Assembly: GCA_964391805.1 (NCBI GenBank)
Contig: CAYMNK010000001.1
Location: 62,001-126,000 of the forward strand
Direction of reading: 5' to 3'
DNA length: 64,000 bases
DNA from: RUG14300 sp964391805
Lineage (GTDB): Bacteria > Bacillota > Clostridia > Christensenellales > CAG-1252
Part shown: one piece after another, positions 16,528 to 25,835 of the stretch
Numbering within the stretch: the first letter of the stretch is position 1
Layout of the letters: each line of letters starts with the position of its first letter
The notes under the pieces: generated by a model
The model's database searches: none
What the model was told of the DNA's origin: nothing
Seen by the model: the letters and a program-made list of their open reading frames with translations, nothing else
Program-made: the position numbers and the translations under genes

Positions 16528-17620
16528 GAGTAAGAAAGGGCTATATATTCATATTCCTTATTGTAAGCAAAAATGCTTATATTGCTCTTTCTATTCTATA
16601 CCTAATAATGAAGTCGATGATGAATATATCGATGCATTAATAAAAGAGATTTCAACTTATAAAACCGATAATTATACCATAGATACGATATTTATCGGCG
16701 GTGGCACTCCGTCATTATTGACAGAGAACCAATTTGAAAGACTTTTCGGTGCAATTCACGATTCGTTTAAATTGGATTTAGAAGAAGTAACCGTAGAAAT
16801 GAATCCCGATAGTATTACCGAATCAAAGTTATCCACTTTAAAGGAATGCGGAGTCAATAGATTAAGTATAGGCATTCAATCATGTAACGATGACGAACTG
16901 AAAGCTATCGGGCGTATTCATAATTCTCGTGGGGCTTTAAATGCTATAAAATTAGCAAGTAAATACTTTGACAATATAAATATCGATTTAATGATAGGTC
17001 TTCCTCATCAAACACTTGACTCGATTCACCATAATCTTTCCGTTTTGAGTAAACTTGATATAAAACACGTTTCGGTGTATTCGCTTATACTTGAAGAAAG
17101 TACGCCACTTTACAATAGAGTGTGTAACGGATTAAGTCTGCCCGATGATGATGAGACTGTAGAATGGTATGATGAAGTAGTTGCTTCTTTGTCGAAAAAG
17201 GGCTTTGAACGTTATGAAATCAGCAATTTCGCTCTTGATGGTTATAGGTGTAAGCATAATCTTCATTGTTGGCAATATAATGATTATATCGGCATAGGAC
17301 CGAGTGCATCTTCATTTATATACGGACGAAGATTTACCAACCAACCTGATTTATGTAGTTATATTAAAAACGGAGCAAACCCTATCGAAGAAACTTCAGA
17401 CGAGCCGTATAAAGAATACGTTATGCTTGCCCTTCGTACAAAAGACGGGATAGATAAAAAATACTTTTATCAACGATTTGGTCAAAACTTTGATAATTTG
17501 TATAAAGATATAATAGATAGTGAAATTATTAGAACAACATGCGTTAACACTACCGACCGCTTTTATATTAAACCCGAATGTATCTATATATCCAATTCGA
17601 TTATAGTTGAATTCTTTTAA
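16517..17620 (+). CDS. hemW: Radical SAM HemW-type protein
   Basis: HemW (formerly called oxygen-independent coproporphyrinogen III oxidase-like), a radical SAM heme chaperone. The cluster motif is CKQKCLYCSF (CxxxCxxC) near residue 16 after LYIHIPYC. GGGTPSLL and NRLSIGIQSCNDDELKAIGR follow. The 367-aa length is normal. ATG 16517 is chosen over the adjacent in-frame GTG 16514. It starts inside the end of lepA, so translation is coupled. A UUCG-loop terminator begins at its stop. Confidence 0.92.
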   Translation: MINKSKKGLYIHIPYCKQKCLYCSFYSIPNNEVDDEYIDALIKEISTYKTDNYTIDTIFIGGGTPSLLTENQFERLFGAIHDSFKLDLEEVTVEMNPDSITESKLSTLKECGVNRLSIGIQSCNDDELKAIGRIHNSRGALNAIKLASKYFDNINIDLMIGLPHQTLDSIHHNLSVLSKLDIKHVSVYSLILEESTPLYNRVCNGLSLPDDDETVEWYDEVVASLSKKGFERYEISNFALDGYRCKHNLHCWQYNDYIGIGPSASSFIYGRRFTNQPDLCSYIKNGANPIEETSDEPYKEYVMLALRTKDGIDKKYFYQRFGQNFDNLYKDIIDSEIIRTTCVNTTDRFYIKPECIYISNSIIVEFF

Positions 17621-17641
17621 TACCCTTTCGAGGGTATTTTT
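17619..17641 (+). terminator. hemW terminator with TTCG tetraloop
   Basis: TACCCT (17621-17626), loop TTCG, AGGGTA (17631-17636), extended by A-T pairs and followed by T's. Confidence 0.85.
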
Positions 17642-17668
17642 TAAATAATTTGAAAATAATTAAAAAAA

Positions 17669-17695
17669 TTGGCAGTCAAGTGTTGACATTGCTAA
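17669..17695. promoter_or_regulatory. CIRCE-like HrcA operator 1
   Basis: TTGGCAGTC-N9-CATTGCTAA. The canonical CIRCE is TTAGCACTC-N9-GAGTGCTAA, so the spacing is exact and each arm has two substitutions. It overlaps the -35 box of the hrcA promoter. Confidence 0.8.
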
Positions 17696-17711
17696 ATTAT
17701 TGTTATATAAT
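17683..17711 (+). promoter_or_regulatory. hrcA operon promoter
   Basis: TTGACA (17683-17688), 17-nt spacer, TATAAT (17706-17711). It is sandwiched between and overlapped by the two CIRCE-like operators, as expected for an HrcA-repressed heat-shock promoter. Confidence 0.88.
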
Positions 17712-17715
17712 ACTA

Positions 17716-17742
17716 TTGGCAGTTGAGAGAATAGATTGCTAA
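17716..17742. promoter_or_regulatory. CIRCE-like HrcA operator 2
   Basis: TTGGCAGTT-N9-GATTGCTAA, 47 bp downstream of operator 1 and covering the predicted transcription start. It shares the same departures from the canonical arms (GG for AG, and CAGT for CACT). Confidence 0.8.
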
Positions 17743-17831
17743 TCGAGTGTATATAATAATTATGTAATCGATTGTAACCGATGAAATCGTTAAACTCGTA
17801 TGGTAATTAACCGAAGTGCTAAGGAGTAAAT

Positions 17832-18842
17832 ATGAAACTTACCGACAGAAAACAAAGAATTTTGAGATGCCTCGTAGCGAGATACATCAAAACCGCTCAG
17901 CCCGTTTCGTCCTCCGATATCCAAAAGGATCTTGAGGAAGATATAAGCTCTGCAACTATTCGTTCGGAACTTGCTGGCTTAGAAGAGATGGGATACCTTG
18001 AGCAACCGCACGTTTCCGCCGGTAGAATTCCTACCTCTCAAGGCTATAAAATGTATGTTAACTCTTTATCGTTAGTTACCAATAAGTCTAATAAGAATCA
18101 TGTACAAGAGTTGAAAGGATTCTTTGACCAAAAGATGCAGGAGGTTGAGGATGTCGTCAAGAGTACAGCTAAGGTCTTATCTGATGTTACCAATTATACA
18201 TCGGTAATCGTCGTTAAAAACGTCTCCAACATCGTGATTCGTAAAATTAAGCTTATCGATATCGGTGCCGATTCCGCATTACTTGTTGTTATCACCGATA
18301 GTGGTGTAATCAAAGATTCCTTTATAGATTTACCCGAAGGAATGGGTGGCGGATATCTTCAAACAGCTTGCGATATTCTTAATGACTTGTTTGAAGATAA
18401 GACGGTTGAGGAAATTAGGAATACGACTAAGGATATAGACGAAAGTTTGGCGCAATATAAAACACTTCTTGATTCGGTTTTATCTTTACTCGATTCTCTC
18501 GATAGCGATAATGAAGTTATTGTCGAAGGTACTGCTAAATTGCTCGATTATCCCGAATACGAAGACACGGGTAACGCTAAGCCGATCTTGTCATTGATTG
18601 ACCATAAAAAAGAACTTTCCGAAATGGTTACCTCGGGCGGTATCGATTTATCGGTAAAAATCGGTAAGGAAGAAGGAGTAGAGCATGGTTCGTTAGTAAG
18701 CGTCAAATATAGAATTGACGACACTAAGAGTATTCATGCAGGTGTAATCGGACCTGAGAGAATGGATTATAAGATGGTTATCGGTGTACTAACCCACTTG
18801 GAGGAAGCCATTAGATCGATAACGGATAAAAAGGAGGACTAA
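17832..18842 (+). CDS. hrcA: Heat-inducible transcription repressor HrcA
   Basis: HrcA (336 aa) represses class I heat-shock genes by binding CIRCE, and GroEL modulates its folding. The N-terminal winged helix is residues 1-70 (RKQRILRCLVARYIKTAQPV, then SSATIRSELAGLEEMGYLEQPH and SAGRIPTSQGYKMYV). The C-terminal GAF-like sensory domain ends with IGPERMDYKMVIGVL. AAGGAG precedes the ATG. Its own promoter carries two operator copies, so it is autoregulated. grpE starts directly after the stop. Confidence 0.96.
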   Translation: MKLTDRKQRILRCLVARYIKTAQPVSSSDIQKDLEEDISSATIRSELAGLEEMGYLEQPHVSAGRIPTSQGYKMYVNSLSLVTNKSNKNHVQELKGFFDQKMQEVEDVVKSTAKVLSDVTNYTSVIVVKNVSNIVIRKIKLIDIGADSALLVVITDSGVIKDSFIDLPEGMGGGYLQTACDILNDLFEDKTVEEIRNTTKDIDESLAQYKTLLDSVLSLLDSLDSDNEVIVEGTAKLLDYPEYEDTGNAKPILSLIDHKKELSEMVTSGGIDLSVKIGKEEGVEHGSLVSVKYRIDDTKSIHAGVIGPERMDYKMVIGVLTHLEEAIRSITDKKED

Positions 18843-19433
18843 ATGTCAAACAAAAAGGATGAAAACAAGGAAAATGTTTCCGAAAATATAGTAAACAACG
18901 AGAACGAAGAAGTTCAGGAAAATTCCCAAGACGAACCCGTTGTTAACGAAGAAGAACAACCAAAAACGCCCGAACAATTACTTCTCGAAGCAGCTCAAAC
19001 GATTGCCAAGTTGAACGATCAAATTAAAGAAGATCAAGATCAATATTTGAGATTAAGAGCTGAGTTCGATAATTATCGTAAGAGATCTGCACAAGATATC
19101 GATAGGCAGAGAATTAAGGGTATCGAACTTGCAATTGAGGCTTTTTTCCCGTCGATGGATGCTATTGATAAAGCACTTTCGATGTTTAAAGACGAGAGCG
19201 TTTTGAAGGGAATAATGCTTATTAAAAAGCAATTCGAAACGGCATTAGCTAAGTTGGGAGTAGAGGAAATTAATCCTATCGACCAAGAATTTAATCCTGA
19301 ATATCATAATGCGATTATGAATGAGGTTAATCCCGATAAAGTCGGTGTGGTTACCGAGGTATTCCAAAACGGATATCGCTATAAAGACACCTTACTAAGA
19401 CCTGCAATGGTTAAAGTCGGTATAGAAGAGTAA
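18843..19433 (+). CDS. grpE: Nucleotide exchange factor GrpE
   Basis: GrpE (196 aa), the DnaK nucleotide exchange factor. The first 45 residues are a strongly acidic, low-complexity tail. The central long coiled coil (about 55-100, RLRAEFDNYRKRSAQDI) and the C-terminal beta domain (NPEYHNAIMNEVNPDK ... RLLRPAMVKVG-like end) are clear. It starts one base after the hrcA stop with a GGAGG inside hrcA. dnaK lies 64 nt downstream. Confidence 0.95.
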   Translation: MSNKKDENKENVSENIVNNENEEVQENSQDEPVVNEEEQPKTPEQLLLEAAQTIAKLNDQIKEDQDQYLRLRAEFDNYRKRSAQDIDRQRIKGIELAIEAFFPSMDAIDKALSMFKDESVLKGIMLIKKQFETALAKLGVEEINPIDQEFNPEYHNAIMNEVNPDKVGVVTEVFQNGYRYKDTLLRPAMVKVGIEE

Positions 19434-19497
19434 ATTCATTGTCAAAATTGACAATACAATTATAAATTAAGAATAAAATCATAAGGAGATATATATT

Positions 19498-21306
19498 ATG
19501 TCTAAAATTATTGGCATCGATTTAGGTACTACAAATTCATGCGTAGCCGTTATGGAAGGCGGCGAGGCTACAGTTATAACTAATGCAGAAGGCGCAAGAA
19601 CAACTCCTTCCGTAGTAGGATTTACAAAAGACGGCGAACGTAGAGTCGGTCAAACCGCTAAACGTCAAGCCGTTGCATTCCCCCAAAGAACTATTTCATC
19701 TATCAAGAGAGAAATGGGCACAAACTACACAGTTGATATAGACGATAAGAAGTATTCACCACAAGAAATCAGTGCAATGATTCTTTCCAAATTAAAGGCT
19801 GATGCTGAAAGTTATCTCGGTCAAAAGGTAACTCAAGCCGTAATCACCGTTCCTGCTTACTTCTCTGATAGTCAAAGACAAGCAACAAAAGATGCAGGTA
19901 AAATCGCAGGTCTCGAAGTATTACGTATAATCAACGAGCCTACCGCTGCAGCGTTGGCTTATGGACTCGATAAGGGCGAAAACAGAAACCAAAAGGTTCT
20001 TATTTATGACCTTGGCGGTGGTACATTCGACGTATCCATTCTTGAAATCGGCGACGGTGTATTCGAAGTTTTGGCTACAAATGGTAATACAAGACTCGGT
20101 GGCGACGACTTTGACCAAGCATTGATGGATTATGTAACCGATTCTTTCAAAAAGGAAAACGGCGTAGATTTAACATCCAATAAACAAGCAATGCAAAGAA
20201 TTAAGGAAGCTTGCGAAAAGGCTAAGATCGAATTGAGCGGTGTTACCGTAACCAATATCAACCTTCCCTTCCTTGCTCCTAATAATAATGGTGAAATTTG
20301 CAATATCGATATGGATATTACTAAGGCAACATTTGATAAACTTACCGCACACCTTGTAGAGGCAACCATGGGACCTACAAGACAAGCTATGAAGGATGCA
20401 GGCTTAAGCTTTAGCGATATTTCTAAGGTTATTCTCGTTGGCGGTTCTACACGTATACCCGCTGTAGTAGATGCAGTTCGTAAGATTAGCGGTAAAGAGC
20501 CATATAAGGGCATCAACCCCGATGAATGCGTTGCTATCGGTGCAGCTATCCAAGCAGGCGTTTTGGCAGGTGACGTAAAAGACGTATTATTGCTCGACGT
20601 TACTCCTTTGTCCTTAGGTATCGAAACAATGGGTGGTGTATTTACCAAGTTGATTGATAGAAATACAACCATTCCTACAAGTAAATCACAAATCTTCTCC
20701 ACGGCTACCGATAACCAACCCGGCGTAGAAATCCACGTTTTACAAGGTGAAAGATCGATGGCTAAGGATAATAAGACATTAGGTCGCTTTACCCTTGACG
20801 GAATCGCACCCGCTCCTCGTGGAATTCCGCAAATCGAAGTTACTTTCGATATCGATGCTAACGGTATTGTTAACGTAAAGGCTAAGGATAAGGGTACCAA
20901 TAAAGAACAATCTGTTACTATCACTGCAAGCACCAACCTCACCGAGGAAGATATCGACAAGGCAGTAAAAGAGGCAGAAAAGTATGCAGAAGAAGATAAG
21001 AAGCGTAAAGAATTGATCGAAATGAGAAATAATAGCGAACAAGTTGTTTATGCTGCAGAAAAAGCCGTAATCGAGAGCGGAGATAAGATTAGCGAAGAAG
21101 AAAAGAACATTGTTAACGAGGCTTGTAAAGAAGCAAGAGAAAGCTTTACATCCGAAGATGTAGATGTTATTAAGTCTGCAATGGATAAGTTCAATCAAGC
21201 AGTACAACCTATCTTTACTAAGTTGTATCAACAAAGCGCACCTAACGGTCAAGAAGATGGGGCTAACGATAACGGTGATGTAGGTGGAGATCCTGACATC
21301 AACTAA
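19498..21306 (+). CDS. dnaK: Chaperone DnaK (Hsp70)
   Basis: Hsp70 (602 aa), the size of the Firmicutes form. The ATPase domain starts IGIDLGTTNSCVAVMEGG and contains IINEPTAAALAYGLDKG and IYDLGGGTFDVSILEIGDG. The interdomain linker and substrate domain start VLLLDVTPLSLGIETMGG. The acidic C-terminus (NGQEDGANDNGDVGG) lacks the EEVD-like end of eukaryotic forms. It works with grpE upstream and dnaJ downstream in the same operon. Confidence 0.98.
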   Translation: MSKIIGIDLGTTNSCVAVMEGGEATVITNAEGARTTPSVVGFTKDGERRVGQTAKRQAVAFPQRTISSIKREMGTNYTVDIDDKKYSPQEISAMILSKLKADAESYLGQKVTQAVITVPAYFSDSQRQATKDAGKIAGLEVLRIINEPTAAALAYGLDKGENRNQKVLIYDLGGGTFDVSILEIGDGVFEVLATNGNTRLGGDDFDQALMDYVTDSFKKENGVDLTSNKQAMQRIKEACEKAKIELSGVTVTNINLPFLAPNNNGEICNIDMDITKATFDKLTAHLVEATMGPTRQAMKDAGLSFSDISKVILVGGSTRIPAVVDAVRKISGKEPYKGINPDECVAIGAAIQAGVLAGDVKDVLLLDVTPLSLGIETMGGVFTKLIDRNTTIPTSKSQIFSTATDNQPGVEIHVLQGERSMAKDNKTLGRFTLDGIAPAPRGIPQIEVTFDIDANGIVNVKAKDKGTNKEQSVTITASTNLTEEDIDKAVKEAEKYAEEDKKRKELIEMRNNSEQVVYAAEKAVIESGDKISEEEKNIVNEACKEARESFTSEDVDVIKSAMDKFNQAVQPIFTKLYQQSAPNGQEDGANDNGDVGGDPDIN

Positions 21307-21324
21307 TTATAAAAATCATTCGGG

Positions 21325-21353
21325 TAAACTCTATACAAAGCGTATAGAGTTTA
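21325..21353 (+). other. Intercistronic hairpin dnaK-dnaJ
   Basis: TAAACTCTATAC (21325-21336) pairs perfectly with GTATAGAGTTTA (21342-21353), 5-nt loop AAAGC. There is no long T-run, so mRNA stabilisation or processing is more likely than termination. Its core also reads as CTATAC-N5-GTATAG, the motif of the 44.6-46.3 kb array. Confidence 0.6.
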
Positions 21354-21368
21354 TCGATATAAAGGATT

Positions 21369-22496
21369 ATGGAAGAAAATTATTATGATATTCTCGGCGT
21401 TCAAAAAGGCGCATCCGACGATGAAATAAAGTCGGCTTATAGGAAACTTGCTAAACAATACCACCCCGATTTGTTTGCAGGAAAACCCGAAGCCGAAAAG
21501 AAAACAGCCGAGGAAAAATTTAAAAAAATTAATCACGCTTATCAAGTTTTATCCGATGCTCAAAAGCGTGCGAATTACGACCAGTTCGGCTCAGAGGAGG
21601 GCCCTCAATTTTCGTCGAGCGGTGGTTTTGGTGGAGGCGGTTTCGACGGTTTCGGCGATATATTCAGTAATATTTTCTCTGGGTTCGGTCAACAAAGATC
21701 TTCTTCGAGAGCATCCGCTATGCATCCAGGTGACGATATCCAAATTCGTTGTACTATTGACTTTTTGGATGCTGTTAACGGTGTCGTTCAGGATCTTAAA
21801 TTTCGTCGTAAAGAATCTTGTAAGTCTTGTAACGGTTCGGGCGCAAAGAATGCTTCGGCAGTTAAAACTTGTACAAAATGCGGTGGTTCGGGTATCGTAA
21901 GAATTAAACAAAATACCATTTTCGGTCAAATGATTTCGGAAACGACTTGTCCCGATTGTAAGGGTAAAGGTAAAACTGTTACCGAATATTGTAAAGACTG
22001 TGCAGGTAAGGGCTTTACAACGAATATTAGAACGGTTCACGCTAAAATTCCCGCAGGTATATCGGACGGTCAAACTTTGGTGTATAAGGGCGATGGCGAT
22101 TGTGGTCAAAACGGTGCACCTAACGGTAATCTTATCATTTTGATAAACGTTAAGACGCATCCGCTGTTTATTAGAAAGGGTAACGATATAACTTACGAAT
22201 TACCTATTAGCTTTATTACCGCCACATTGGGTGATGAAATCGATATTCCTACCCCGTACGGTCCTTATAAATATAGAATTCCCGAGGGAACTCAAACGGG
22301 ACAAATATTCAAAATCAAAGGCAAGGGCATGAAGTACTTGGGTAAAGATTATTACGGCGACCTCAATGTTATTATCAAAATTGTAACGCCTACTAAACTT
22401 ACCAAAACTCAAAAAGATGCGTTAACAAGTTTTTCCGAGAGCTTATCCGCTAACCAAGAAGAACAAATTAGAAAATTTAAGGATTTCTTGAAATAG
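21369..22496 (+). CDS. dnaJ: Chaperone DnaJ (Hsp40)
   Basis: Full type I DnaJ (375 aa). The J domain is residues 1-70 (YYDILGVQKGASDDEIKSAY, HPD at about 34-36). A Gly/Phe-rich region follows (FSSSGGFGGGGFDGFGDIFS). Four zinc-binding CxxCxGxG repeats span about 155-215 (CKSCNGSG, CTKCGGSG, CPDCKGKG, CKDCAGKG). The C-terminal substrate domains end near residue 340. It stimulates DnaK ATPase. Confidence 0.97.
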   Translation: MEENYYDILGVQKGASDDEIKSAYRKLAKQYHPDLFAGKPEAEKKTAEEKFKKINHAYQVLSDAQKRANYDQFGSEEGPQFSSSGGFGGGGFDGFGDIFSNIFSGFGQQRSSSRASAMHPGDDIQIRCTIDFLDAVNGVVQDLKFRRKESCKSCNGSGAKNASAVKTCTKCGGSGIVRIKQNTIFGQMISETTCPDCKGKGKTVTEYCKDCAGKGFTTNIRTVHAKIPAGISDGQTLVYKGDGDCGQNGAPNGNLIILINVKTHPLFIRKGNDITYELPISFITATLGDEIDIPTPYGPYKYRIPEGTQTGQIFKIKGKGMKYLGKDYYGDLNVIIKIVTPTKLTKTQKDALTSFSESLSANQEEQIRKFKDFLK

Positions 22497-22499
22497 ATT

Positions 22500-23423
22500 A
22501 TGACTTATAAGTTTACTGTTACTACAAATCATCAAGCGTCAGAAATTATCTCTGACGCTATGTTTGATTTAGGGGCGCAAGGTGTTTCTATCACCGATCC
22601 TATGGATTTTGACGAAATCGACAAAAACGGTGTAGTATGGGATTATCTTACAGATGACGATAAAAAAGGCGACGTTACGGTTGACGCATTTTTCGATACA
22701 GATAACCCCGAATCGGTAAATGATATAATCGAAGACAGACTTCGTTTTATCGAAGAATCATTCCCCTTTCCTAAAGGTACATTTAGCGTAAAATACGAAA
22801 TAGTCCCCGACGTAGATTGGATGGAAGAATGGAAAAAGTATTATAAACCGATTATTCTCGATAAAATATCTATATTTCCTTCATGGGAAAAACCGGTAGG
22901 GAGTAAATACATATTTATTGAACCAGGTCAAGCTTTTGGTACTGGTGAACACGAAAGTACCAATATGTGTCTAAGATTATCCTTCAATTTAGATTTGGAA
23001 GGGAAAAAAATTGCCGACGTCGGTTGCGGTAGTGGTATAATAGGAATGAGTGCATTAAAGTTGGGTGCTAAGTCATGTTATTTTACAGATCTTGACCTTG
23101 ATGCATTGGATAACCTTAAAACCAATCTACAACTCAATCAATTTGAAAACAACTATACTATAAAACAAGATAGTTTATTGACTAATGATGATGGTGAATA
23201 TGACGTAATATTCGCTAATATTACTGCCGATATACTTCAAATGCTTGCTCCTCAAATCGATTCACACCTTGTTAAAGACGGCTATTTGGTAATTAGCGGA
23301 GTAATTGCTTCACGTGAAGATGAAGTTATCGAATGTTATGACAAATACGGCTACAAAGTAATAGATAATTTATCTATGAAGGATTGGCGTGCCTATACGC
23401 TCGTTAGAAAGAATGGAAATTAA
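22500..23423 (+). CDS. prmA: Ribosomal protein L11 methyltransferase
   Basis: SAM-dependent methyltransferase PrmA (307 aa). The N-terminal substrate-recognition domain contains VDWMEEWKKYYKPI. The catalytic Rossmann domain has EPGQAFGTGEHEST and the SAM loop DVGCGSGIIGMSALKLGA (about 176-193), then VIFANITADIL. dnaJ-prmA-rsmE-mtaB is a standard Firmicutes gene order. It overlaps rsmE by 11 nt. Confidence 0.95.
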   Translation: MTYKFTVTTNHQASEIISDAMFDLGAQGVSITDPMDFDEIDKNGVVWDYLTDDDKKGDVTVDAFFDTDNPESVNDIIEDRLRFIEESFPFPKGTFSVKYEIVPDVDWMEEWKKYYKPIILDKISIFPSWEKPVGSKYIFIEPGQAFGTGEHESTNMCLRLSFNLDLEGKKIADVGCGSGIIGMSALKLGAKSCYFTDLDLDALDNLKTNLQLNQFENNYTIKQDSLLTNDDGEYDVIFANITADILQMLAPQIDSHLVKDGYLVISGVIASREDEVIECYDKYGYKVIDNLSMKDWRAYTLVRKNGN

Positions 23424-24129
23424 ACGCTTTTTTGTTCCAATCGAAAATATTACGGATGATATCGTCACTATAACGGGTGACGAGTATATTCATTTATCTA
23501 ATGTGCTTAGGTTTAAGAAAGGATACAAGTTGATCGTATGCGATAATTCGGGTTACGATTATAACTGTACTGTTTTATCCATAGAAAAAGACAAAACCAC
23601 TTGCAAAATCGAGTCAAAGGAATTGAATCAAACCGAACACGCTTCTCAAATGATTCTTTTATACGGCTTGACAAAATCCGAAAAGTATGAAATAGGTATA
23701 CAAAAAGCAGTTGAGTTAGGCGTAAATGAAATAGTTCCCTTTATTTCGCAAAACACATCGGAAAAAACGTTGAGATTGGATAGACTTAACCGAATTGTTT
23801 TGGAAGCATGCAAACAGTGCGGTAGAGCAAAAAGGCCGATCGTTCATGAACCTTTATCCTTTGACGATGCATTGAATTTAGCCAAAGGTCTAAAAATAAT
23901 TGCATATGAAAAGGAGTATAAGAATACTTTAAGAACTGTTTTGACCGATTTACATTCCTATGATTGTGTTACTCTTGCAATAGGAAGTGAGGGTGGATTG
24001 ACAGTTGAAGAAGTCGAAAAGGCAAAATCTTTAGGATATATATCCGTTTCGCTTGGAAAACGCATACTAAGAGCCGAAACCGCAGTTATTAGCGGATTGG
24101 CATCGATATCTTTGTTTATGGAGGACTAA
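23413..24129 (+). CDS. rsmE: 16S rRNA m3U1498 methyltransferase
   Basis: RsmE of the SPOUT (knotted) methyltransferase class. It has an N-terminal PUA-like domain (ITGDEYIHLSNVLRFKKG) and the C-terminal knot with LAIGSEGGLTVEEVE and LGKRILRAETAVISGL. ATG 23413 gives 238 aa and the family N-terminus (KRFFVP). The frame continues upstream into prmA, but that start is not supported. The stop overlaps the mtaB ATG. Confidence 0.93.
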   Translation: MEIKRFFVPIENITDDIVTITGDEYIHLSNVLRFKKGYKLIVCDNSGYDYNCTVLSIEKDKTTCKIESKELNQTEHASQMILLYGLTKSEKYEIGIQKAVELGVNEIVPFISQNTSEKTLRLDRLNRIVLEACKQCGRAKRPIVHEPLSFDDALNLAKGLKIIAYEKEYKNTLRTVLTDLHSYDCVTLAIGSEGGLTVEEVEKAKSLGYISVSLGKRILRAETAVISGLASISLFMED

Positions 24130-25382
24130 TGAAAATATCTGTAATCTCTCTTGGCTGTAAAGTCAATACATGTGAAAGTGAAAGTATTGCCACCAAACTT
24201 AGACTTATGGGACACACTGTCGTTAATGAATTCGAGAGTGCGGATGTTTATATTATTAATACCTGTGCCGTTACCCAAGAGGCGGAAAAAAAGTCAAGAC
24301 AATGTGTTGCAAGGGTAAGAAAATATAACAAGGATGCTAAGATTTACATAATCGGTTGTGCTTCCGAAAAAGATCCCGAGCAATTCGTATCAAAAGATGC
24401 CGAATATATTTCGGGTAACGCTTTTAAAGAAAAGGTTTGCGATTTCCCCGTAGGTATCGATAAAACCGAAATTCCTAAAGAATACGAGTATATGACTTAT
24501 TCGGATAATTCGCGTACAAGGGCATTTGTTAAGATTCAAGACGGATGTAATAATTTTTGTTCGTACTGCATCATTCCTTATCTAAGGGGAAGACAAAGAA
24601 GTAGGGCAATTGACGATATACTATGTGAATGTAATTTAAAAGCACTGACAACACAAGAAATTGTATTAACGGGCATAAATGTATCCTCATACGGCTCAGA
24701 CATCAGTGTTACTCTTACCGACCTCGTAAAGGCATTGTCGAGCATCAATTCGAGAATAAGGTTTAGTTCGCTCGAAGTGAATGTAATCACAAGACAGTTT
24801 TTACAAGAACTTAAGAATGCAGGGAACTTCTGCGCACACTTTCATTTATCCCTTCAAAGCGGTGATAACGATGTTTTGAAGTCAATGAACAGAAAATATA
24901 CTCGAGAAGAGTACATACAAAAATGCGTATTGATTAGAGAATATTTCCCGTACGCCGCAATTACAACCGATATTATAGTAGGTTTTTCGACTGAAACCGA
25001 GGAAGCATTTAATAATTCATACGAGTTAGCAAAAGAAGTTGCTTTTGCCGATATTCATATATTCCCGTATTCGAGAAGAGCTGGAACTCGAGCATACTCT
25101 TGGAAAACACTTGATCCGTCCGTTATTAAAGCTCGTGAAAATAAGCTATTTGAGCTTAAAAAAGAACTAAAAAGACAATTTGCCGAATCGGCACTCGGAT
25201 CAACTCAAAAGGTGCTTGCAGAATATACCGATGGTGGTTTTGCCGAAGGATATAGCGATAATTATCTAAGGGTATATTTCAAAACATTTAACGAAGCCGA
25301 ATTGGGCAAGATTTATAATATAAGAATAACCGAACTTTACAAAGACGGCGTAAAGGGCGAAGTTGTTAGAATAAATTCATAA
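24129..25382 (+). CDS. mtaB: tRNA t6A37 methylthiotransferase MtaB
   Basis: Radical SAM methylthiotransferase that converts t6A to ms2t6A in tRNA (417 aa). The N-terminal MTTase domain has SLGCKVNTCES and NTCAVTQEAEKKSRQ. The radical SAM motif is CNNFCSYC after FVKIQDGCNN. The central LSLQSGDNDVLKSMNRKYT is typical, with a C-terminal TRAM-like segment. It is distinguished from miaB (also in this window) by operon position and by the SLGCK start. It shares a base with the rsmE stop. Confidence 0.93.
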   Translation: MKISVISLGCKVNTCESESIATKLRLMGHTVVNEFESADVYIINTCAVTQEAEKKSRQCVARVRKYNKDAKIYIIGCASEKDPEQFVSKDAEYISGNAFKEKVCDFPVGIDKTEIPKEYEYMTYSDNSRTRAFVKIQDGCNNFCSYCIIPYLRGRQRSRAIDDILCECNLKALTTQEIVLTGINVSSYGSDISVTLTDLVKALSSINSRIRFSSLEVNVITRQFLQELKNAGNFCAHFHLSLQSGDNDVLKSMNRKYTREEYIQKCVLIREYFPYAAITTDIIVGFSTETEEAFNNSYELAKEVAFADIHIFPYSRRAGTRAYSWKTLDPSVIKARENKLFELKKELKRQFAESALGSTQKVLAEYTDGGFAEGYSDNYLRVYFKTFNEAELGKIYNIRITELYKDGVKGEVVRINS

Positions 25383-25397
25383 AAAAGGAGAAAGAAA

Positions 25398-25733
25398 ATG
25401 TGTGTATTTTGTAAAATAATTAACGGAGAAATCCCATCCGATAAAGTGTATGAAAATGACAAAATATTGATATTACGCGATATCGAACCGCAATGTAAAT
25501 TACACTATCTAATGATACCGAAGGAGCATTTTGCCGATATTACCGAAATGACCGAAAAACAAGCACATGATCTTGCCGACGGTTTTATGACACTTGCGTC
25601 GCTAACCGAAAAACTCGGATTATTGGAAGGATTCCGTTTGGTTTCCAATAAAGGTGAAAACGGTTGTCAATCGGTAGGACACTTACATATCCACATTTTG
25701 GGTGGTGAAAAATTAGATCCTAAAATGTGTTAG
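25398..25733 (+). CDS. HIT-family nucleotide-binding hydrolase (HinT-like)
   Basis: HIT protein of the HinT branch (111 aa), a purine nucleoside phosphoramidase-type fold. It starts CVFCKIINGEIPSDKVYEND and ends with the histidine triad GHLHIHILGGEKL. AAAGGAG precedes the ATG. It is the last gene of the heat-shock operon before rpsU, as in many Clostridia. Confidence 0.92.
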   Translation: MCVFCKIINGEIPSDKVYENDKILILRDIEPQCKLHYLMIPKEHFADITEMTEKQAHDLADGFMTLASLTEKLGLLEGFRLVSNKGENGCQSVGHLHIHILGGEKLDPKMC

Positions 25734-25774
25734 TTTATTTGAAAAAATAAATATAGAAAAAAGATATCAAAAAC

Positions 25775-25803
25775 TTGACAATGTGTTTAAAATGAATTAA
25801 TAT
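25775..25803 (+). promoter_or_regulatory. rpsU promoter
   Basis: TTGACA (25775-25780), 17-nt spacer, TAATAT (25798-25803). A strong AAAGGTGGTGA site follows before the ATG at 25836. Confidence 0.8.
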
Positions 25804-25835
25804 ATTCTAAGTTTAAATAAAAGGTGGTGAGTTAA

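Noticed and set aside
20130..20960. 276-codon open frame on the strand opposite dnaK
   Set aside because: It is a codon-bias shadow of dnaK. The sense strand encodes a fully conserved Hsp70.
21325..21353. The dnaK-dnaJ hairpin as an outlying array site (its core is CTATAC-N5-GTATAG)
   Set aside because: The pairing continues to 12 bp, which points to an mRNA hairpin. The motif match could be chance, so it is noted but not counted in the array.
21591..22160. 189-codon antisense frame within dnaJ
   Set aside because: Mirror of the Gly/Cys-rich dnaJ frame. No independent support.
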